Shown: in pieces, positions 46,090-55,588 of the stretch | Layout: each line of letters opens with the position of its first letter | Numbering within the stretch: the first letter of the stretch is position 1 | Origin: JAXGXJ01 sp050943595 | GTDB taxonomy: Bacteria > Actinomycetota > Thermoleophilia > RBG-16-64-13 | Length of the DNA stretch: 64,000 nucleotides | Direction of reading: 5' to 3' | Assembly (NCBI GenBank): GCA_050943595.1 | Contig: JBMNPM010000001.1 | Coordinates: 1-64,000, forward strand | The notes under the pieces: generated by a model | Databases searched by the model: none | Told to the model about the DNA's origin: nothing | What the model saw: only the letters and a program-made list of their open reading frames with translations | Translations under genes and position numbers: made by a program

Positions 46090-46638
46090 ATGGCAGTTCC
46101 TAGACTGAAAGAGAAGTACAGCACGCAGATCCTGCCGGCCATGCGCGAGCAGTTCGGCTACGTGAACGTGATGCAGGTTCCGCGCGTCACCAAGGTGACC
46201 ATAAACATGGGCGTGGGTGAGGGTATCCACGATGCCAAGGCATTGGAAGAGGCGGCCACGCAACTGGGCCAAATCGCCGGACAGAAGGCTCAAGTCCGGC
46301 GTGCGCGTAAGTCGGTTGCCAATTTCAAGCTGCGCACTGGTATGCCGGTGGGGCTGCGGGTCACCCTGCGGGGCGATCGCATGTATGAGATGTTGGATCG
46401 CTTGATGAGCATCGCCCTGCCGCGTATTCGCGACTTTCGTGGCGTGGCGCCGGGCAGCTTCGACGGCCGGGGCAACTACAATCTGGGTGTGAAGGAGCAG
46501 ATCATCTTCCCCGAGATTCAGTACGACAAGATCGATCGGCTACGGGGGATGGATATTGCCATTACCACCACGGCCAAGACGGACGCCGAAGGGCGGGCGC
46601 TGCTGAAGCTGCTGGGCATGCCCTTCCGCGAGAGTTGA
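46090..46638 (+). CDS. rplE: 50S ribosomal protein L5
   Basis: 182-aa 5S rRNA-binding protein of the central protuberance (VTKVTINMGVGEG, FRGVAPGSFDGRGNYNLGVK). Confidence 0.96.
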   Translation: MAVPRLKEKYSTQILPAMREQFGYVNVMQVPRVTKVTINMGVGEGIHDAKALEEAATQLGQIAGQKAQVRRARKSVANFKLRTGMPVGLRVTLRGDRMYEMLDRLMSIALPRIRDFRGVAPGSFDGRGNYNLGVKEQIIFPEIQYDKIDRLRGMDIAITTTAKTDAEGRALLKLLGMPFRES

Positions 46639-46656
46639 AGATAGGAGCATCAGCGC

Positions 46657-46842
46657 ATGGCAAAAAAATCGATGATCGCTAAGGCACGGCGCCCGCAGAA
46701 GTACGCCGTCCGGAGCCATAACCGTTGCTTCCGTTGTGGTAGGCCTCGGGGTTATGTCCGTCGCTTTGGCTTGTGCCGTATCTGTTTCCGGGAGTTGGCC
46801 CACGCGGGAGTCATCCCCGGTGTCACCAAGTCGAGCTGGTAG
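46657..46842 (+). CDS. rpsZ: 30S ribosomal protein S14, zinc type
   Basis: 61-aa short form with a zinc knuckle, C-x2-C-x12-C-x2-C (CFRCGRPRGYVRRFGLCRIC). This short form is used by many Gram-positive and other bacteria in place of the long zinc-free S14. Confidence 0.95.
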   Translation: MAKKSMIAKARRPQKYAVRSHNRCFRCGRPRGYVRRFGLCRICFRELAHAGVIPGVTKSSW

Positions 46843-46850
46843 GAGGGGGC

Positions 46851-47249
46851 ATGTCGCACACAGATTCTATCGCCGACATGCTGACCCGCGTACGCAACGC
46901 GAATAAGGCGCTGCACGCTCAGGTCGCTATGCCGGCTTCCGGACAGAGGGTGGAGTTGGCCCGCGTTCTCAAGGATGAGGGGTACATCACCGACTACTCC
47001 GTGGTCAAAGAAGGTAGTTTCGATACTCTTGTTATCGAGCTCAAGTACACTGACGGTCGCCACCGCGTAATCGCGCAGTTGAAGAGAGTCAGTAAGCCGG
47101 GTCGCCGCATCTATGCCAAGAAAGATAACCTCCCCAAGGTCCTTGGAGGCCTGGGTACTGCGGTCATCTCCACCTCGCGTGGGTTGATGACGGCGCGCGA
47201 GGCACAACGGCAGGGTGTAGGCGGCGAAGTCGTCTGCTTCGTCTGGTAA
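46851..47249 (+). CDS. rpsH: 30S ribosomal protein S8
   Basis: 132 aa; binds the 16S central domain and in E. coli represses the spc operon. Start ATG 46851 with AGGAGGGGG; the frame extends upstream inside rpsZ but that part is not conserved. STSRGLMTAREAQRQGVGGE ending is typical. Confidence 0.95.
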   Translation: MSHTDSIADMLTRVRNANKALHAQVAMPASGQRVELARVLKDEGYITDYSVVKEGSFDTLVIELKYTDGRHRVIAQLKRVSKPGRRIYAKKDNLPKVLGGLGTAVISTSRGLMTAREAQRQGVGGEVVCFVW

Positions 47250-47253
47250 GGCT

Positions 47254-47787
47254 ATGTCAAGAATAGGTAGAGCACCCATAACAGTTCCCGCCGGTGTCGA
47301 TGTGACAATCGCGGGTCAGAATGTCGCTGTGAAAGGTCCCAAGGGCCAGATGGCGGTGGACGTTCACCCTGGCATGCGCGTCTCGATGGATGAGGGCGTC
47401 ATGACGGTACAACGTCCGGACGATACTGCGCCCAATCGCTCCCTCCATGGGCTGACGCGCACCCTGCTCTCCAATATGGTGACAGGAGTGACCACCGGCT
47501 TCGAGAAGAGGCTGGAGATCGTAGGTGTTGGCTATCGTGCGTCGAAAAAGGGTGACGATCTCGAGATATTGGTCGGTTATTCACACCCGGTGGTCGTACA
47601 GCCGCCGGAGAACATCGAGTTCGACGTTCCTGCCCCCACCCAGATCGTGGTACGGGGTATCGACAAGCAGCGCGTGGGCCAAGTAGCCGCTGAGATCCGG
47701 TCTATCCGTAAGCCTGAGCCGTACAAGGGTAAAGGCATTCGCTACGAGGGTGAGCCGGTGCGGCGCAAGGTCGGCAAGCGGGCGTAG
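47254..47787 (+). CDS. rplF: 50S ribosomal protein L6
   Basis: 177-aa two-domain protein near the sarcin-ricin loop. MSRIGRAPITVPAGVDV start and EPYKGKGIRYEGEPVRRK end are typical. Confidence 0.96.
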   Translation: MSRIGRAPITVPAGVDVTIAGQNVAVKGPKGQMAVDVHPGMRVSMDEGVMTVQRPDDTAPNRSLHGLTRTLLSNMVTGVTTGFEKRLEIVGVGYRASKKGDDLEILVGYSHPVVVQPPENIEFDVPAPTQIVVRGIDKQRVGQVAAEIRSIRKPEPYKGKGIRYEGEPVRRKVGKRA

Positions 47788-47802
47788 CAAGAAGAGGAGA
47801 GC

Positions 47803-48159
47803 ATGAGTATTCAAGAGAACATCAAGCGGACCCGGGACAAGCGCGCCCTCCGGGTGCACAGCCGGGTTCGCGGTACGACCGAGCGTCCGCGACTTTCCGT
47901 CTTCCGATCAAACCGTGCCATCTGGGTTCAGGTCATCGATGACAGTGTGGGTCGCACTCTGGCGAGCGCGAGCAGCCAGAATTTGACCGAGCAGGGTCTG
48001 TCGAAGACGGATCAGGCGACGAAGGTGGGCGAGTTGGTGGCCGAGAGGGCCAAGGCGGCGGGGGTGGAGCGCGTCGTCTTCGATAGAGGATCGTATTTGT
48101 ATCACGGCCGGGTCAAAGCTCTGGCGGATGGTGCTCGCCAGGGCGGCCTGGATTTCTGA
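47803..48159 (+). CDS. rplR: 50S ribosomal protein L18
   Basis: 118-aa 5S rRNA-binding protein (RVRGTTERPRLSVFRSNRAI, FDRGSYLYHGRVKALADGAR). Confidence 0.95.
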   Translation: MSIQENIKRTRDKRALRVHSRVRGTTERPRLSVFRSNRAIWVQVIDDSVGRTLASASSQNLTEQGLSKTDQATKVGELVAERAKAAGVERVVFDRGSYLYHGRVKALADGARQGGLDF

Positions 48160-48176
48160 GGGAGAGAGGTAGGACT

Positions 48177-48758
48177 TTGGCGCAGATCAAGGCAGATTCG
48201 CTCAACCTTCAGGAGAGCGTGATCCATATCAACCGCGTGGCCAAGGTGGTCAAGGGCGGCCGGCGCTTCTCGTTCACGGCTCTTGTAGCGGTGGGCGATG
48301 GAGAGAGCACGGTCGGCCTGGGCTACGGGAAGGCCAAGGAAGTCCCGCTGGCCATCCAGAAGGCCATCGAGGATGCACGAAAGAACTTGTTCGTGGTCCC
48401 CAAGCACGGCACCACCATCACGCATGAGGTGTTGGGGCGCTATGGCGCAGGCCGGGTCATGTTGCGGCCTGCTTCAGCCGGTACCGGTGTTATTGCAGGT
48501 GGCGGTGTACGCGCCTTGCTCGAACTGGGCGGGGTGCAAGATGTCCTGACAAAATGCCTGGGCACTACGAATCCGATCAACATGGTACGGGCCGCCGAGG
48601 CTGGTCTCCGCTCGTTGCGGCGTCCTGAGGACATTGCGCGCCAGAGAGGCAAGACCGTCCGTGAGATCCTCGGTTTCCCCGCTGAGGCGGCGGAACCGGT
48701 GACAGAATCGGCGGAAGAGCCGGCGGAGGCGCTTACCCCCGCGGTAACGGGAGAGTGA
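48177..48758 (+). CDS. rpsE: 30S ribosomal protein S5
   Basis: 193 aa; accuracy and spectinomycin-site protein. VVKGGRRFSFTALVAVGDG (spectinomycin loop) is wild type. TTG start with GAGAGAGG upstream. The C-terminus is longer than usual with an Ala/Glu-rich tail. Confidence 0.95.
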   Translation: MAQIKADSLNLQESVIHINRVAKVVKGGRRFSFTALVAVGDGESTVGLGYGKAKEVPLAIQKAIEDARKNLFVVPKHGTTITHEVLGRYGAGRVMLRPASAGTGVIAGGGVRALLELGGVQDVLTKCLGTTNPINMVRAAEAGLRSLRRPEDIARQRGKTVREILGFPAEAAEPVTESAEEPAEALTPAVTGE

Positions 48759-48762
48759 CACG

Positions 48763-48954
48763 ATGATTAAGATCACTCAGGTTAGAAGCAGGATTAATCG
48801 CAAGAAAGACCACAAGGCCACGCTTGACGCATTGGGCATCAGTCGTATGGGCCAGACCGTCTACCACGAAGATACTCCGGCCATCCGGGGCATGGTGCAC
48901 AAGATCTCGTACATGCTCGAAGTGACCGAAGTCGACATCAAGGATGAAGGATAA
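48763..48954 (+). CDS. rpmD: 50S ribosomal protein L30
   Basis: 63 aa, single domain (TQVRSRINRKKDHKATLDAL, GMVHKISYMLEV). Presence of L30 fits Gram-positive type gene sets. Confidence 0.94.
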   Translation: MIKITQVRSRINRKKDHKATLDALGISRMGQTVYHEDTPAIRGMVHKISYMLEVTEVDIKDEG

Positions 48955-48956
48955 CG

Positions 48957-49430
48957 ATGGGAGACATCTTCCTGCACAACCTCCGGCCGGATCCGGGCTC
49001 TAGGCACAGCAAGAAGCGCGTTGGACGCGGTGAGGGTTCCGGATTAGGCAAGACCTCCGGGCGGGGGCACAAAGGCTCGAAGCAGCGTTCGGGTGGTCAG
49101 ATCTCGGCCCGCTACGAGGGCGGCCAGATGCCGTTGCACATGCGCACTCCCAAGCTGCGGGGTTCGTATGCCAAGACGGCTATGTCTATAGGCCCCTTCC
49201 GGACCTACATGACTCCTGTCAACCTGTCGCGCCTAGCCGTTTTTGCCGCCGGCGAGGTCGTCTCACCGGAGACGTTGGCCCTTAAGGGCATCATTAAGAA
49301 GGCGGATGAACGGGTCAAGATCCTGGGCGACGGAGAAGTGGTCTCAGCACTCACCATCAAAGCGCAAGGATTCAGCGCTGCAGCAAAAGCCAAGATCGAA
49401 GCGGCCGGTGGTACGGCAGAAGTGATCTGA
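48957..49430 (+). CDS. rplO: 50S ribosomal protein L15
   Basis: 157 aa with the Gly/Arg-rich N-terminal extension (KKRVGRGEGSGLGKTSGRGH) that reaches into the subunit. Two nt after rpmD. Confidence 0.95.
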   Translation: MGDIFLHNLRPDPGSRHSKKRVGRGEGSGLGKTSGRGHKGSKQRSGGQISARYEGGQMPLHMRTPKLRGSYAKTAMSIGPFRTYMTPVNLSRLAVFAAGEVVSPETLALKGIIKKADERVKILGDGEVVSALTIKAQGFSAAAKAKIEAAGGTAEVI

Positions 49431-49476
49431 CCAGGGTGCTGAACGAAGCGCTGCGGACCATAGGGGTGAGAACCTG

Positions 49477-50727
49477 ATGTTGGAATCCTTGCTCAATGCA
49501 TGGAGGCTACCCGATCTTCGGAAGAAGCTGCTGTTCACGGCCCTGATGATCGCCATCTACAGACTGGGATGCTTCATCCCGGTGCCCGGCGTTGATGTGA
49601 ACGCCGTGGCGGAGATGTTCAATACCGGTGGCGTGTTCGATTTTTATAACCTCTTCAGTGGAGGAGGCTTGCAGCGTATTGCCATCTTCGCTATGGGGAT
49701 CATGCCGTACATCACGGCTTCGATCATCATGCAGCTTGTGACTATGGCGATACCCCGTCTGGCTGCACTCATGAAGGAGGGTGAGTCCGGGCAGAAGAAA
49801 GTCAACCAATACACCCGCTATTTCACAGGCGTGCTGGCCTTCATAGAGGCGGTTGGCTTTGTATTCCTCTTCCGTAGCTACGGGGCATTCCCTGCAGACG
49901 CGCCGTTGAACGCCATGCGCTTTTGGCTCATCGTCTTGGCTCTCACTGTGGGAGCCGTGCTCGTCATGTGGATGGGCGAGTTGGTCACCCAGCGCGGCAT
50001 CGGGAACGGCATATCCTTGATGATCTTCGCCAGCATTGTATCCGGGCTCCCCGGTGGACTGCAGAAGTTGTTCTCGCTGAATCCGGCCTACTGGGTGCTC
50101 ATGGCCATCGTCGCGGTCTTGGTGGTGGCGGCGATCGTGTACATCACGGAGGGTCAGCGCCGGATTCCGGTGCAGTACGCGAAGAGGGTGGTGGGACGGA
50201 AGGTGTACGGAGGACAGAGCACGTATCTGCCGCTTCGTATAAACATGGCGGGCGTGATCCCGGTCATCTTCGCCTCGTCGGTGTTGCTGTTCCCGGTCAC
50301 GCTGGCGCAGATGACACCGTGGGGTTGGGCCAAGAGCCTCTCGAACGCCATCGGTCCGGCGACGTGGTGGTACATCGTCGCCGAAGTCATACTCATCGTC
50401 CTGTTCACGTATTTCTACACGGCGGTGCAGTTCAACCCCATCGATCAGGCCGATAATCTGAAGAAGTACGGTGGGTTCGTGCCCGGCATCCGTCCTGGAC
50501 GGCCAACGGCGGCCTATCTCGACCGGGTACTGACCAGAATCACGTTTCCGGGGGCGCTGTTCTTGGCGGCGATAGTGCTTCTGCCTACCGCCCTCATCAA
50601 GGGCTTCGACATACCGTTCTACTTCGGGGGGACCTCCTTGCTGATCGTTGTGGGTGTGGCGCTCGACACGATGAAGCAGATGGAAGCCCAGTTGTTGATG
50701 CGCCATTATGAGGGATTCCTCAAGTAG
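49477..50727 (+). CDS. secY: Preprotein translocase subunit SecY
   Basis: 416-aa channel with about ten membrane helices. Plug region near FNTGGVFDFYNLFSGGGLQRIAIFA-type loop, GIMPYITASIIMQL and the cytoplasmic loops binding ribosome/SecA are recognisable. It works with SecE encoded at 23669. Confidence 0.96.
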   Translation: MLESLLNAWRLPDLRKKLLFTALMIAIYRLGCFIPVPGVDVNAVAEMFNTGGVFDFYNLFSGGGLQRIAIFAMGIMPYITASIIMQLVTMAIPRLAALMKEGESGQKKVNQYTRYFTGVLAFIEAVGFVFLFRSYGAFPADAPLNAMRFWLIVLALTVGAVLVMWMGELVTQRGIGNGISLMIFASIVSGLPGGLQKLFSLNPAYWVLMAIVAVLVVAAIVYITEGQRRIPVQYAKRVVGRKVYGGQSTYLPLRINMAGVIPVIFASSVLLFPVTLAQMTPWGWAKSLSNAIGPATWWYIVAEVILIVLFTYFYTAVQFNPIDQADNLKKYGGFVPGIRPGRPTAAYLDRVLTRITFPGALFLAAIVLLPTALIKGFDIPFYFGGTSLLIVVGVALDTMKQMEAQLLMRHYEGFLK

Positions 50728-50757
50728 CGCGCCCAAGGCTAAGGGAGTGATGAGACA

Positions 50758-51450
50758 GTGAGTCAGTTCAATCTCATATTGCTAGGCCCGCCCGGTGCGG
50801 GAAAGGGCACCCAGGCCGGTCGCATTGTGGCTGATTATGGTATCCCCCATATCTCTACGGGTGACATATTGCGTTCCGCGGTCAAGAATCAGACGCGGAT
50901 GGGGCTGGAAGCCAAGAGGTACATGGATGCCGGTGAATTGGTGCCCGATAGCGTGGTCATCGGTATCGTTGAGGACCGTCTCCAGGAGGCGGACACCGCG
51001 CAGGGTTTTCTCATGGATGGTTTTCCACGCACAATCCCCCAAGCGGAGGCTCTCGATGCAGCCCTTGAGCGGCTCGATCGGTCCGTCGGCAAGACGATCG
51101 CTATCTTGGTGGATGAAGAGGATCTGGTTAAGCGCCTCACTGGACGGCGCATTTGCCGTGACTGTCAGGCGCCGTTCCATGTCATCTTCAATGCTCCTAA
51201 AGTCGAGGATGTGTGCGATCAGTGTGGGGGCGAGCTCTACCAGCGCGACGATGACAGTGAGGCGACGGTTCGTAATCGGCTGGAGGTCTATCACAGCCAG
51301 ACGGAGCCGCTTGTTGCCTACTACGATGCAGCAGGTATAGTCGTTCGCATCGATGGGGCGAAGGCGCCGGACGAGGTGTATGAAGACATCCGCGAAGCCT
51401 TGGGACCCGCTCCGGACGAACACGTCAACGACGTGAGAGCGGACCAGTGA
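50758..51450 (+). CDS. adk: Adenylate kinase
   Basis: 230 aa; AMP + ATP to 2 ADP. P-loop GPPGAGKGTQ at the start; the LID domain carries C-x2-C...C-x2-C (CRDC, CDQC), a zinc-stabilised long-form enzyme. GTG start. Overlaps map by 4 nt. Confidence 0.96.
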   Translation: MSQFNLILLGPPGAGKGTQAGRIVADYGIPHISTGDILRSAVKNQTRMGLEAKRYMDAGELVPDSVVIGIVEDRLQEADTAQGFLMDGFPRTIPQAEALDAALERLDRSVGKTIAILVDEEDLVKRLTGRRICRDCQAPFHVIFNAPKVEDVCDQCGGELYQRDDDSEATVRNRLEVYHSQTEPLVAYYDAAGIVVRIDGAKAPDEVYEDIREALGPAPDEHVNDVRADQ

Positions 51451-52208
51451 TCATACGAAAGTCAGAGGCTGAGATTGCCAAGATGGCCCGTGCAGGTGCG
51501 ATACTTAGAGGCTGTTTGGATATGCTGGCGGATGAGGTCAGGGTCGGCATTACCACGAAGGAGCTCGATCTCCAGGCGGAAAAGTACATACGCGAGCACG
51601 GGGGTATTCCCACCTTCAAGGGATACCGTGGCTTCCCCGGGTCTATCTGCGCATCGCCAAACGACATGGTTGTGCACGGCATTCCGGACAAGACGCGCTT
51701 GGAGGACGGCGATATCTTGGGTGTCGACGTGGGTGTGACACTGGAGGGCTACGTGGCTGACGGTGCCGTGACGTATCCGGTAGGCTCCATTGAGGACGTC
51801 GCTAAGCGTCTGCTCGCGGTCACCGAGGAATCCCTGCGCAAGGGCATTGAGCAGTGCCGCGTCGGCAATCGCGTGGGTGATATATCGCATGCTGTTCAGA
51901 CGTACGTAGAGGCCAACGGTTTCTCGGTAGTTCGGAGTATGGTCGGCCACGGCGTGGGCCGGGAGATGCATGAGGACCCGCAGGTCCCGAATTTTGGACC
52001 CGCCGGTGTGGGGCCCCAGTTACGTGCGGGCATGGTCTTGGCCATCGAACCGATGGTCAACGTCGGCGGCCACGAAGTGGAGGTGGGTGGCGATTCGTGG
52101 GCCATCTACACTAAAGACGGTAGTCTGTCGGCACATTTTGAGCATACGGTGGCTGTCACTGAGCGGGGCCCACGAGTCCTGACTGTGTTGCCACAGGGCA
52201 GGGGGTAG
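51447..52208 (+). CDS. map: Methionine aminopeptidase, type I
   Basis: 253 aa; removes the initiator Met co-translationally. Metal ligands are visible in DGDILGVDVGVTLEGYVADG (two Asp), GHGVGREMHEDP (His), IEPMV and EHTVAV (Glu). GTG start overlapping the adk stop. Confidence 0.96.
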   Translation: MIIRKSEAEIAKMARAGAILRGCLDMLADEVRVGITTKELDLQAEKYIREHGGIPTFKGYRGFPGSICASPNDMVVHGIPDKTRLEDGDILGVDVGVTLEGYVADGAVTYPVGSIEDVAKRLLAVTEESLRKGIEQCRVGNRVGDISHAVQTYVEANGFSVVRSMVGHGVGREMHEDPQVPNFGPAGVGPQLRAGMVLAIEPMVNVGGHEVEVGGDSWAIYTKDGSLSAHFEHTVAVTERGPRVLTVLPQGRG

Positions 52209-52273
52209 TTGAGTGAGGCCTTATGGTATGATGGACGGCCGGTGTTTGGGCAAGTATGGAATGGTGGCCGATC

Positions 52274-52495
52274 GTGTGTCCTAAAGAAGAGGCAATAGAG
52301 CTGGAAGGCGAGATCGTCGAAGCTTTGCCGAACACTATGTTCAGGGTCAAGTTGGATAACGAACTCGAGATCCTGGCCCATATCTCCGGGAAGATGCGTA
52401 TGAACTATATCCGCATCCTGCCCGGCGACAGAGTCAAGGTCGAGTTGTCGCCCTACGATCTGACCCGTGGTCGGATCACATATCGCTTCAAGTAG
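52274..52495 (+). CDS. infA: Translation initiation factor IF-1
   Basis: 73-aa OB-fold protein binding the A site of 30S (IELEGEIVEALPNTMFRVKL, GRITYRFK). The frame opens at ATG 52256, but GTG 52274 gives the usual family length; neither start has a strong ribosome site. TATGAT at 52226-52231 could be a -10, without a good -35. Confidence 0.92.
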   Translation: MCPKEEAIELEGEIVEALPNTMFRVKLDNELEILAHISGKMRMNYIRILPGDRVKVELSPYDLTRGRITYRFK

Positions 52496-52509
52496 AGAAA
52501 GGGCAACGG

Positions 52510-52623
52510 ATGAAAGTCAGAGCGTCGGTGAAACCGATGTGTGAGAAATGCAAAATAGTGCGGCGGCGCGGTGTGGTGGTGGTCATCTGTCAGAACCCGC
52601 GCCACAAGCAGCGGCAAGGCTAG
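52510..52623 (+). CDS. rpmJ: 50S ribosomal protein L36
   Basis: 37-aa zinc-ribbon protein (too short for many gene finders): MKVRASVKPMCEKCKIV with C-x2-C, then C and H (CQNPRH) completing the zinc site. Sits between infA and rpsM as in most bacteria. Confidence 0.95.
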   Translation: MKVRASVKPMCEKCKIVRRRGVVVVICQNPRHKQRQG

Positions 52624-52637
52624 GTAGGAGTAGCTAA

Positions 52638-53015
52638 ATGGCTCGAATCGCTGGTGTCACGCTCCCACGGGAGAAGCGGATAGAGATCGGTCTGACGTAC
52701 GTCTATGGGATAGGCCGCTCAATGTCCAACAAAATCCTATCTGCCGTCGACATTGATCCCAACACGCATGTCAAAGACCTCACTGAGGATGAAGAGATCC
52801 GGCTGCGTGGGTACATAGAGGACCACGTCCTCGTTGAGGGCGATCTACGCAGAGAGCGCAGTCAAAACATCAAACGGTTGATGGAAATCGGCTGCTATAG
52901 GGGCATCAGACACCGGCGGGGCATGCCGGTCCGCGGCCAGCGCACGAAGACGAACGCCCGGGTGCGCAAAGGACACAAACCGACGGTGGGCGTCAAGAAG
53001 AAGGTGCGGGTCTAG
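52638..53015 (+). CDS. rpsM: 30S ribosomal protein S13
   Basis: 125 aa; contacts P-site tRNA and L5. MARIAGVTLPREKRIEIGLT start, RGMPVRGQRTKTNARVRKG end. Confidence 0.96.
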   Translation: MARIAGVTLPREKRIEIGLTYVYGIGRSMSNKILSAVDIDPNTHVKDLTEDEEIRLRGYIEDHVLVEGDLRRERSQNIKRLMEIGCYRGIRHRRGMPVRGQRTKTNARVRKGHKPTVGVKKKVRV

Positions 53016-53061
53016 CCGGGCGGCTGTCTCGCAGGATATATACGGACGGAGATAAAGGAAG

Positions 53062-53469
53062 ATGCCGAAACCGAAACGCACTACCGCCGGTCCGCGCGGG
53101 CGGCGCCGCAAGACGCGGAAGAGCATAGCCGTGGGTAATGCTTACATCAAGACGTCGTTCAACAATACCTTGGTGACCCTCACAGATAAAGAGGGCAACG
53201 TGATCGCGTGGGCGAGCGCCGGTTCGGCGGGCTTCAAGGGTTCACGTAAGTCCACTCCATTTGCCGCACAGGTTACGGCGGAGCGGGCGGCACGGGTGGC
53301 CATGGAGCACGGTATGCAGAAGGTGGACTGCTACGTGAAGGGACCGGGCAGCGGTCGCGAGACGGCCATCCGCTCTCTACAGGCCACCGGTCTGGACGTT
53401 GCGAGTGTCAAAGACGTTACCCCCATCCCTCACAATGGCTGCCGTCCCAAGAAGCGGCGTCGGGTCTAA
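53062..53469 (+). CDS. rpsK: 30S ribosomal protein S11
   Basis: 135 aa; lines the mRNA exit platform. KTSFNNTLVTLTDKEGNVI and DVTPIPHNGCRPKKRRRV are characteristic. Confidence 0.96.
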   Translation: MPKPKRTTAGPRGRRRKTRKSIAVGNAYIKTSFNNTLVTLTDKEGNVIAWASAGSAGFKGSRKSTPFAAQVTAERAARVAMEHGMQKVDCYVKGPGSGRETAIRSLQATGLDVASVKDVTPIPHNGCRPKKRRRV

Positions 53470-53487
53470 GGCGGAGTAGGAACAAGA

Positions 53488-54114
53488 ATGGCGAGAGACA
53501 GATCTCCACAGTGCAAGCAGTGCCGCAGAGAAGGCGAAAAACTCTTCTTGAAAGGCGAGCGTTGTCTAACCGATAAGTGCGGTGTCGACCGGCGTGCATA
53601 TCCCCCAGGGGAACACGGTCGCGGTCGCAGGCGCAAGCAGTCCGAATATCTAAACCAGTTGCGAGAGAAGCAGAAGGCCCGCAGATACTACGGGGTCCTC
53701 GAAGGGCAGTTCCGCAATTATTACTTCATGGCGGCTCGTCAGAGCGGTATTACGGGTGAGAACCTGTTGTGTCTGCTGGAATCGCGACTTGACAACGTGG
53801 TGTACCGGCTCGGCTTTGGCGCCTCCCGGCGACAGGCGAGGCAGTTGATCCGGCATGGTCACTTCACGGTGAACGGTCGCCGGGTAAACATCCCCTCGTA
53901 CCGGGTCAAGACCGAGGATGTGATCGCCGCTGTACTCAAGAGCGAAGGCCTAAAGACCGTTATAGAAGGCGCGACGGATCTTACGGCCTCTGTACCGGCT
54001 TGGCTACAGGCCGACCACGACAACATGGTGGGTAAGGTGCTTCGTCCGCCCGCTCGGACCGACATTGACATCCCCATCCAAGAGTCGCTCATCGTTGAGT
54101 TGTACTCCAAGTAG
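53488..54114 (+). CDS. rpsD: 30S ribosomal protein S4, zinc type
   Basis: 208-aa primary 16S-binding protein with an S4 RNA-binding domain (LDNVVYRLGFGASRRQARQL). Four cysteines near the N-terminus (C9, C12, C26, C31) make this the zinc form. Confidence 0.96.
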   Translation: MARDRSPQCKQCRREGEKLFLKGERCLTDKCGVDRRAYPPGEHGRGRRRKQSEYLNQLREKQKARRYYGVLEGQFRNYYFMAARQSGITGENLLCLLESRLDNVVYRLGFGASRRQARQLIRHGHFTVNGRRVNIPSYRVKTEDVIAAVLKSEGLKTVIEGATDLTASVPAWLQADHDNMVGKVLRPPARTDIDIPIQESLIVELYSK

Positions 54115-54164
54115 TGCTCGGGCTAGATTCCGGCGCCACAGGCGCGTAGAGATAGGAGGGCCGA

Positions 54165-55127
54165 TTGCTAGATTCTGCGACCCCGCATAGTACCTATGAA
54201 CCGGTTGGTGAGAACCGAGGCCGTTTCATAGTTGAGCCGCTGGCCCGCGGCTTCGGGTATACCTTTGGCAACTCACTCCGGCGGGTGTTGCTGTCCTCGC
54301 TGGAGGGGGTAGCAATCTCGGCGGTCAAGGTCACAGGTGTCGAGCACGAGTTCTCGACCGTCCCGCACGTAAAGGAGGATGTGGCAGATATCATCCTCAA
54401 CTTGAAGAAAATTGTGTTTGTCCTGCATGGAGAGGCCGACGAGCACGAGATCGAGTTGGTCGGTGAGGGTCCGCGGGTCGTGACCGCCGGCGACATCCGA
54501 CTTCCCGGCAATGTGGAAGTGGTCAATCCGGACGCCTATATCGCCAGCCTCGAAGACGGTGGACGGCTGGAGATGCGTCTCACGGTTCGCCGTGGTCGCG
54601 GCTACGCTTCCGGAGATGAGAACAAGAGATCGGAGACGGTCCTGGGTGTCATTCCAACTGACTCCATCTTCTCACCAGTCACCAGGGTGGCCTACAGTGT
54701 CGAGGCGGCCCGCGTAGGCCAGCGCACTGATTTCGATAAGCTGACGCTTGAAGTGGAGACCGATGGTTCGATCGAGCCGTCGGTAGCCGTCAGCAGGGCG
54801 GCTGCTCTACTTCGCGACGAACTGGCCATCTTCATTACGGAGGAGTCTTGTGATGATAGCCACTCACTCGATCGGCTCGACGAAGACATCGTAGAGGTGC
54901 ACTCCGATGAGGACGACGACTACGGCCGGGACGACACTCCTATCGAGGAGCTGGAGTTGGGGGTGCGGTCGTACAATTGTCTCAAGCGGGAGGGTGTCGA
55001 CACTGTCGGTGACCTGCTGCGCAAGTCCGACCAGGAGCTCATGTGTATTCCGAATTTTGGACGGAAGAGCATAGAAGAGGTACGTGAGCGCCTGGCTTTG
55101 AACAACCTGAAGCTAAGGGGAGAATAG
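54165..55127 (+). CDS. rpoA: DNA-directed RNA polymerase subunit alpha
   Basis: 320 aa. N-terminal dimerisation domain (GFGYTFGNSLRRVLLSSLEG) that assembles the polymerase, an acidic linker (DEDDDYGRDD), and C-terminal DNA-binding domain at 263-317 with the E. coli Arg265 and Asn268 equivalents kept (VRSYNCL). TTG start after AGGAGGG. The similar domain at the end of RpoC is described separately. Confidence 0.97.
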   Translation: MLDSATPHSTYEPVGENRGRFIVEPLARGFGYTFGNSLRRVLLSSLEGVAISAVKVTGVEHEFSTVPHVKEDVADIILNLKKIVFVLHGEADEHEIELVGEGPRVVTAGDIRLPGNVEVVNPDAYIASLEDGGRLEMRLTVRRGRGYASGDENKRSETVLGVIPTDSIFSPVTRVAYSVEAARVGQRTDFDKLTLEVETDGSIEPSVAVSRAAALLRDELAIFITEESCDDSHSLDRLDEDIVEVHSDEDDDYGRDDTPIEELELGVRSYNCLKREGVDTVGDLLRKSDQELMCIPNFGRKSIEEVRERLALNNLKLRGE

Positions 55128-55128
55128 A

Positions 55129-55479
55129 GTGAGGCATCGGAGAAAAGGAAGACGGCTCGGCATGCAGCCGGATCATCGCCGGCAGATGCTGGCTAATCTT
55201 GCCTGCTCGGTGCTTGAGCATGGACGCATCAAGACGACCGAGGCGCGGGCGAAAGAGGTTAAGCCCTTGGTCGAGAAGGTCATCACTATGGGTAAAGCGG
55301 GAGATCTCAATTCGCGGCGTATTGCTATCAGCCAACTGCGCAACAAGCAGATCACATACAAGCTGTTCAATGAGATCGGACCGAAGTACGCGGACCGCCC
55401 CGGGGGGTATACACGTATTACGCGTTTGGGCCCCCGCCAGGGCGACGCTGCTGAGATGGTCTACCTGGAATTGGTATAG
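55129..55479 (+). CDS. rplQ: 50S ribosomal protein L17
   Basis: 116 aa (RKGRRLGMQPDHRRQMLANL start). GTG start one base after rpoA; terminator follows. Confidence 0.96.
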   Translation: MRHRRKGRRLGMQPDHRRQMLANLACSVLEHGRIKTTEARAKEVKPLVEKVITMGKAGDLNSRRIAISQLRNKQITYKLFNEIGPKYADRPGGYTRITRLGPRQGDAAEMVYLELV

Positions 55480-55542
55480 ATTGCCAGGGCCGCCGGGGCG
55501 GGTCTGCCGGGGCGGCGGTGCTGTATAGGGCTGTGGATGGAG

Positions 55543-55580
55543 AGGCCGGGAGGCTGATATCGCTCCCGGCCTTTCTCTTC
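55543..55580 (+). terminator. Rho-independent terminator after rplQ
   Basis: AGGCCGGGAG (55543-55552) pairs with CTCCCGGCCT (55563-55572) around a 10-nt loop, followed by TTCTCTTCTC. Readthrough may still serve truA. Confidence 0.75.
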
Positions 55581-55588
55581 TCTGAAGA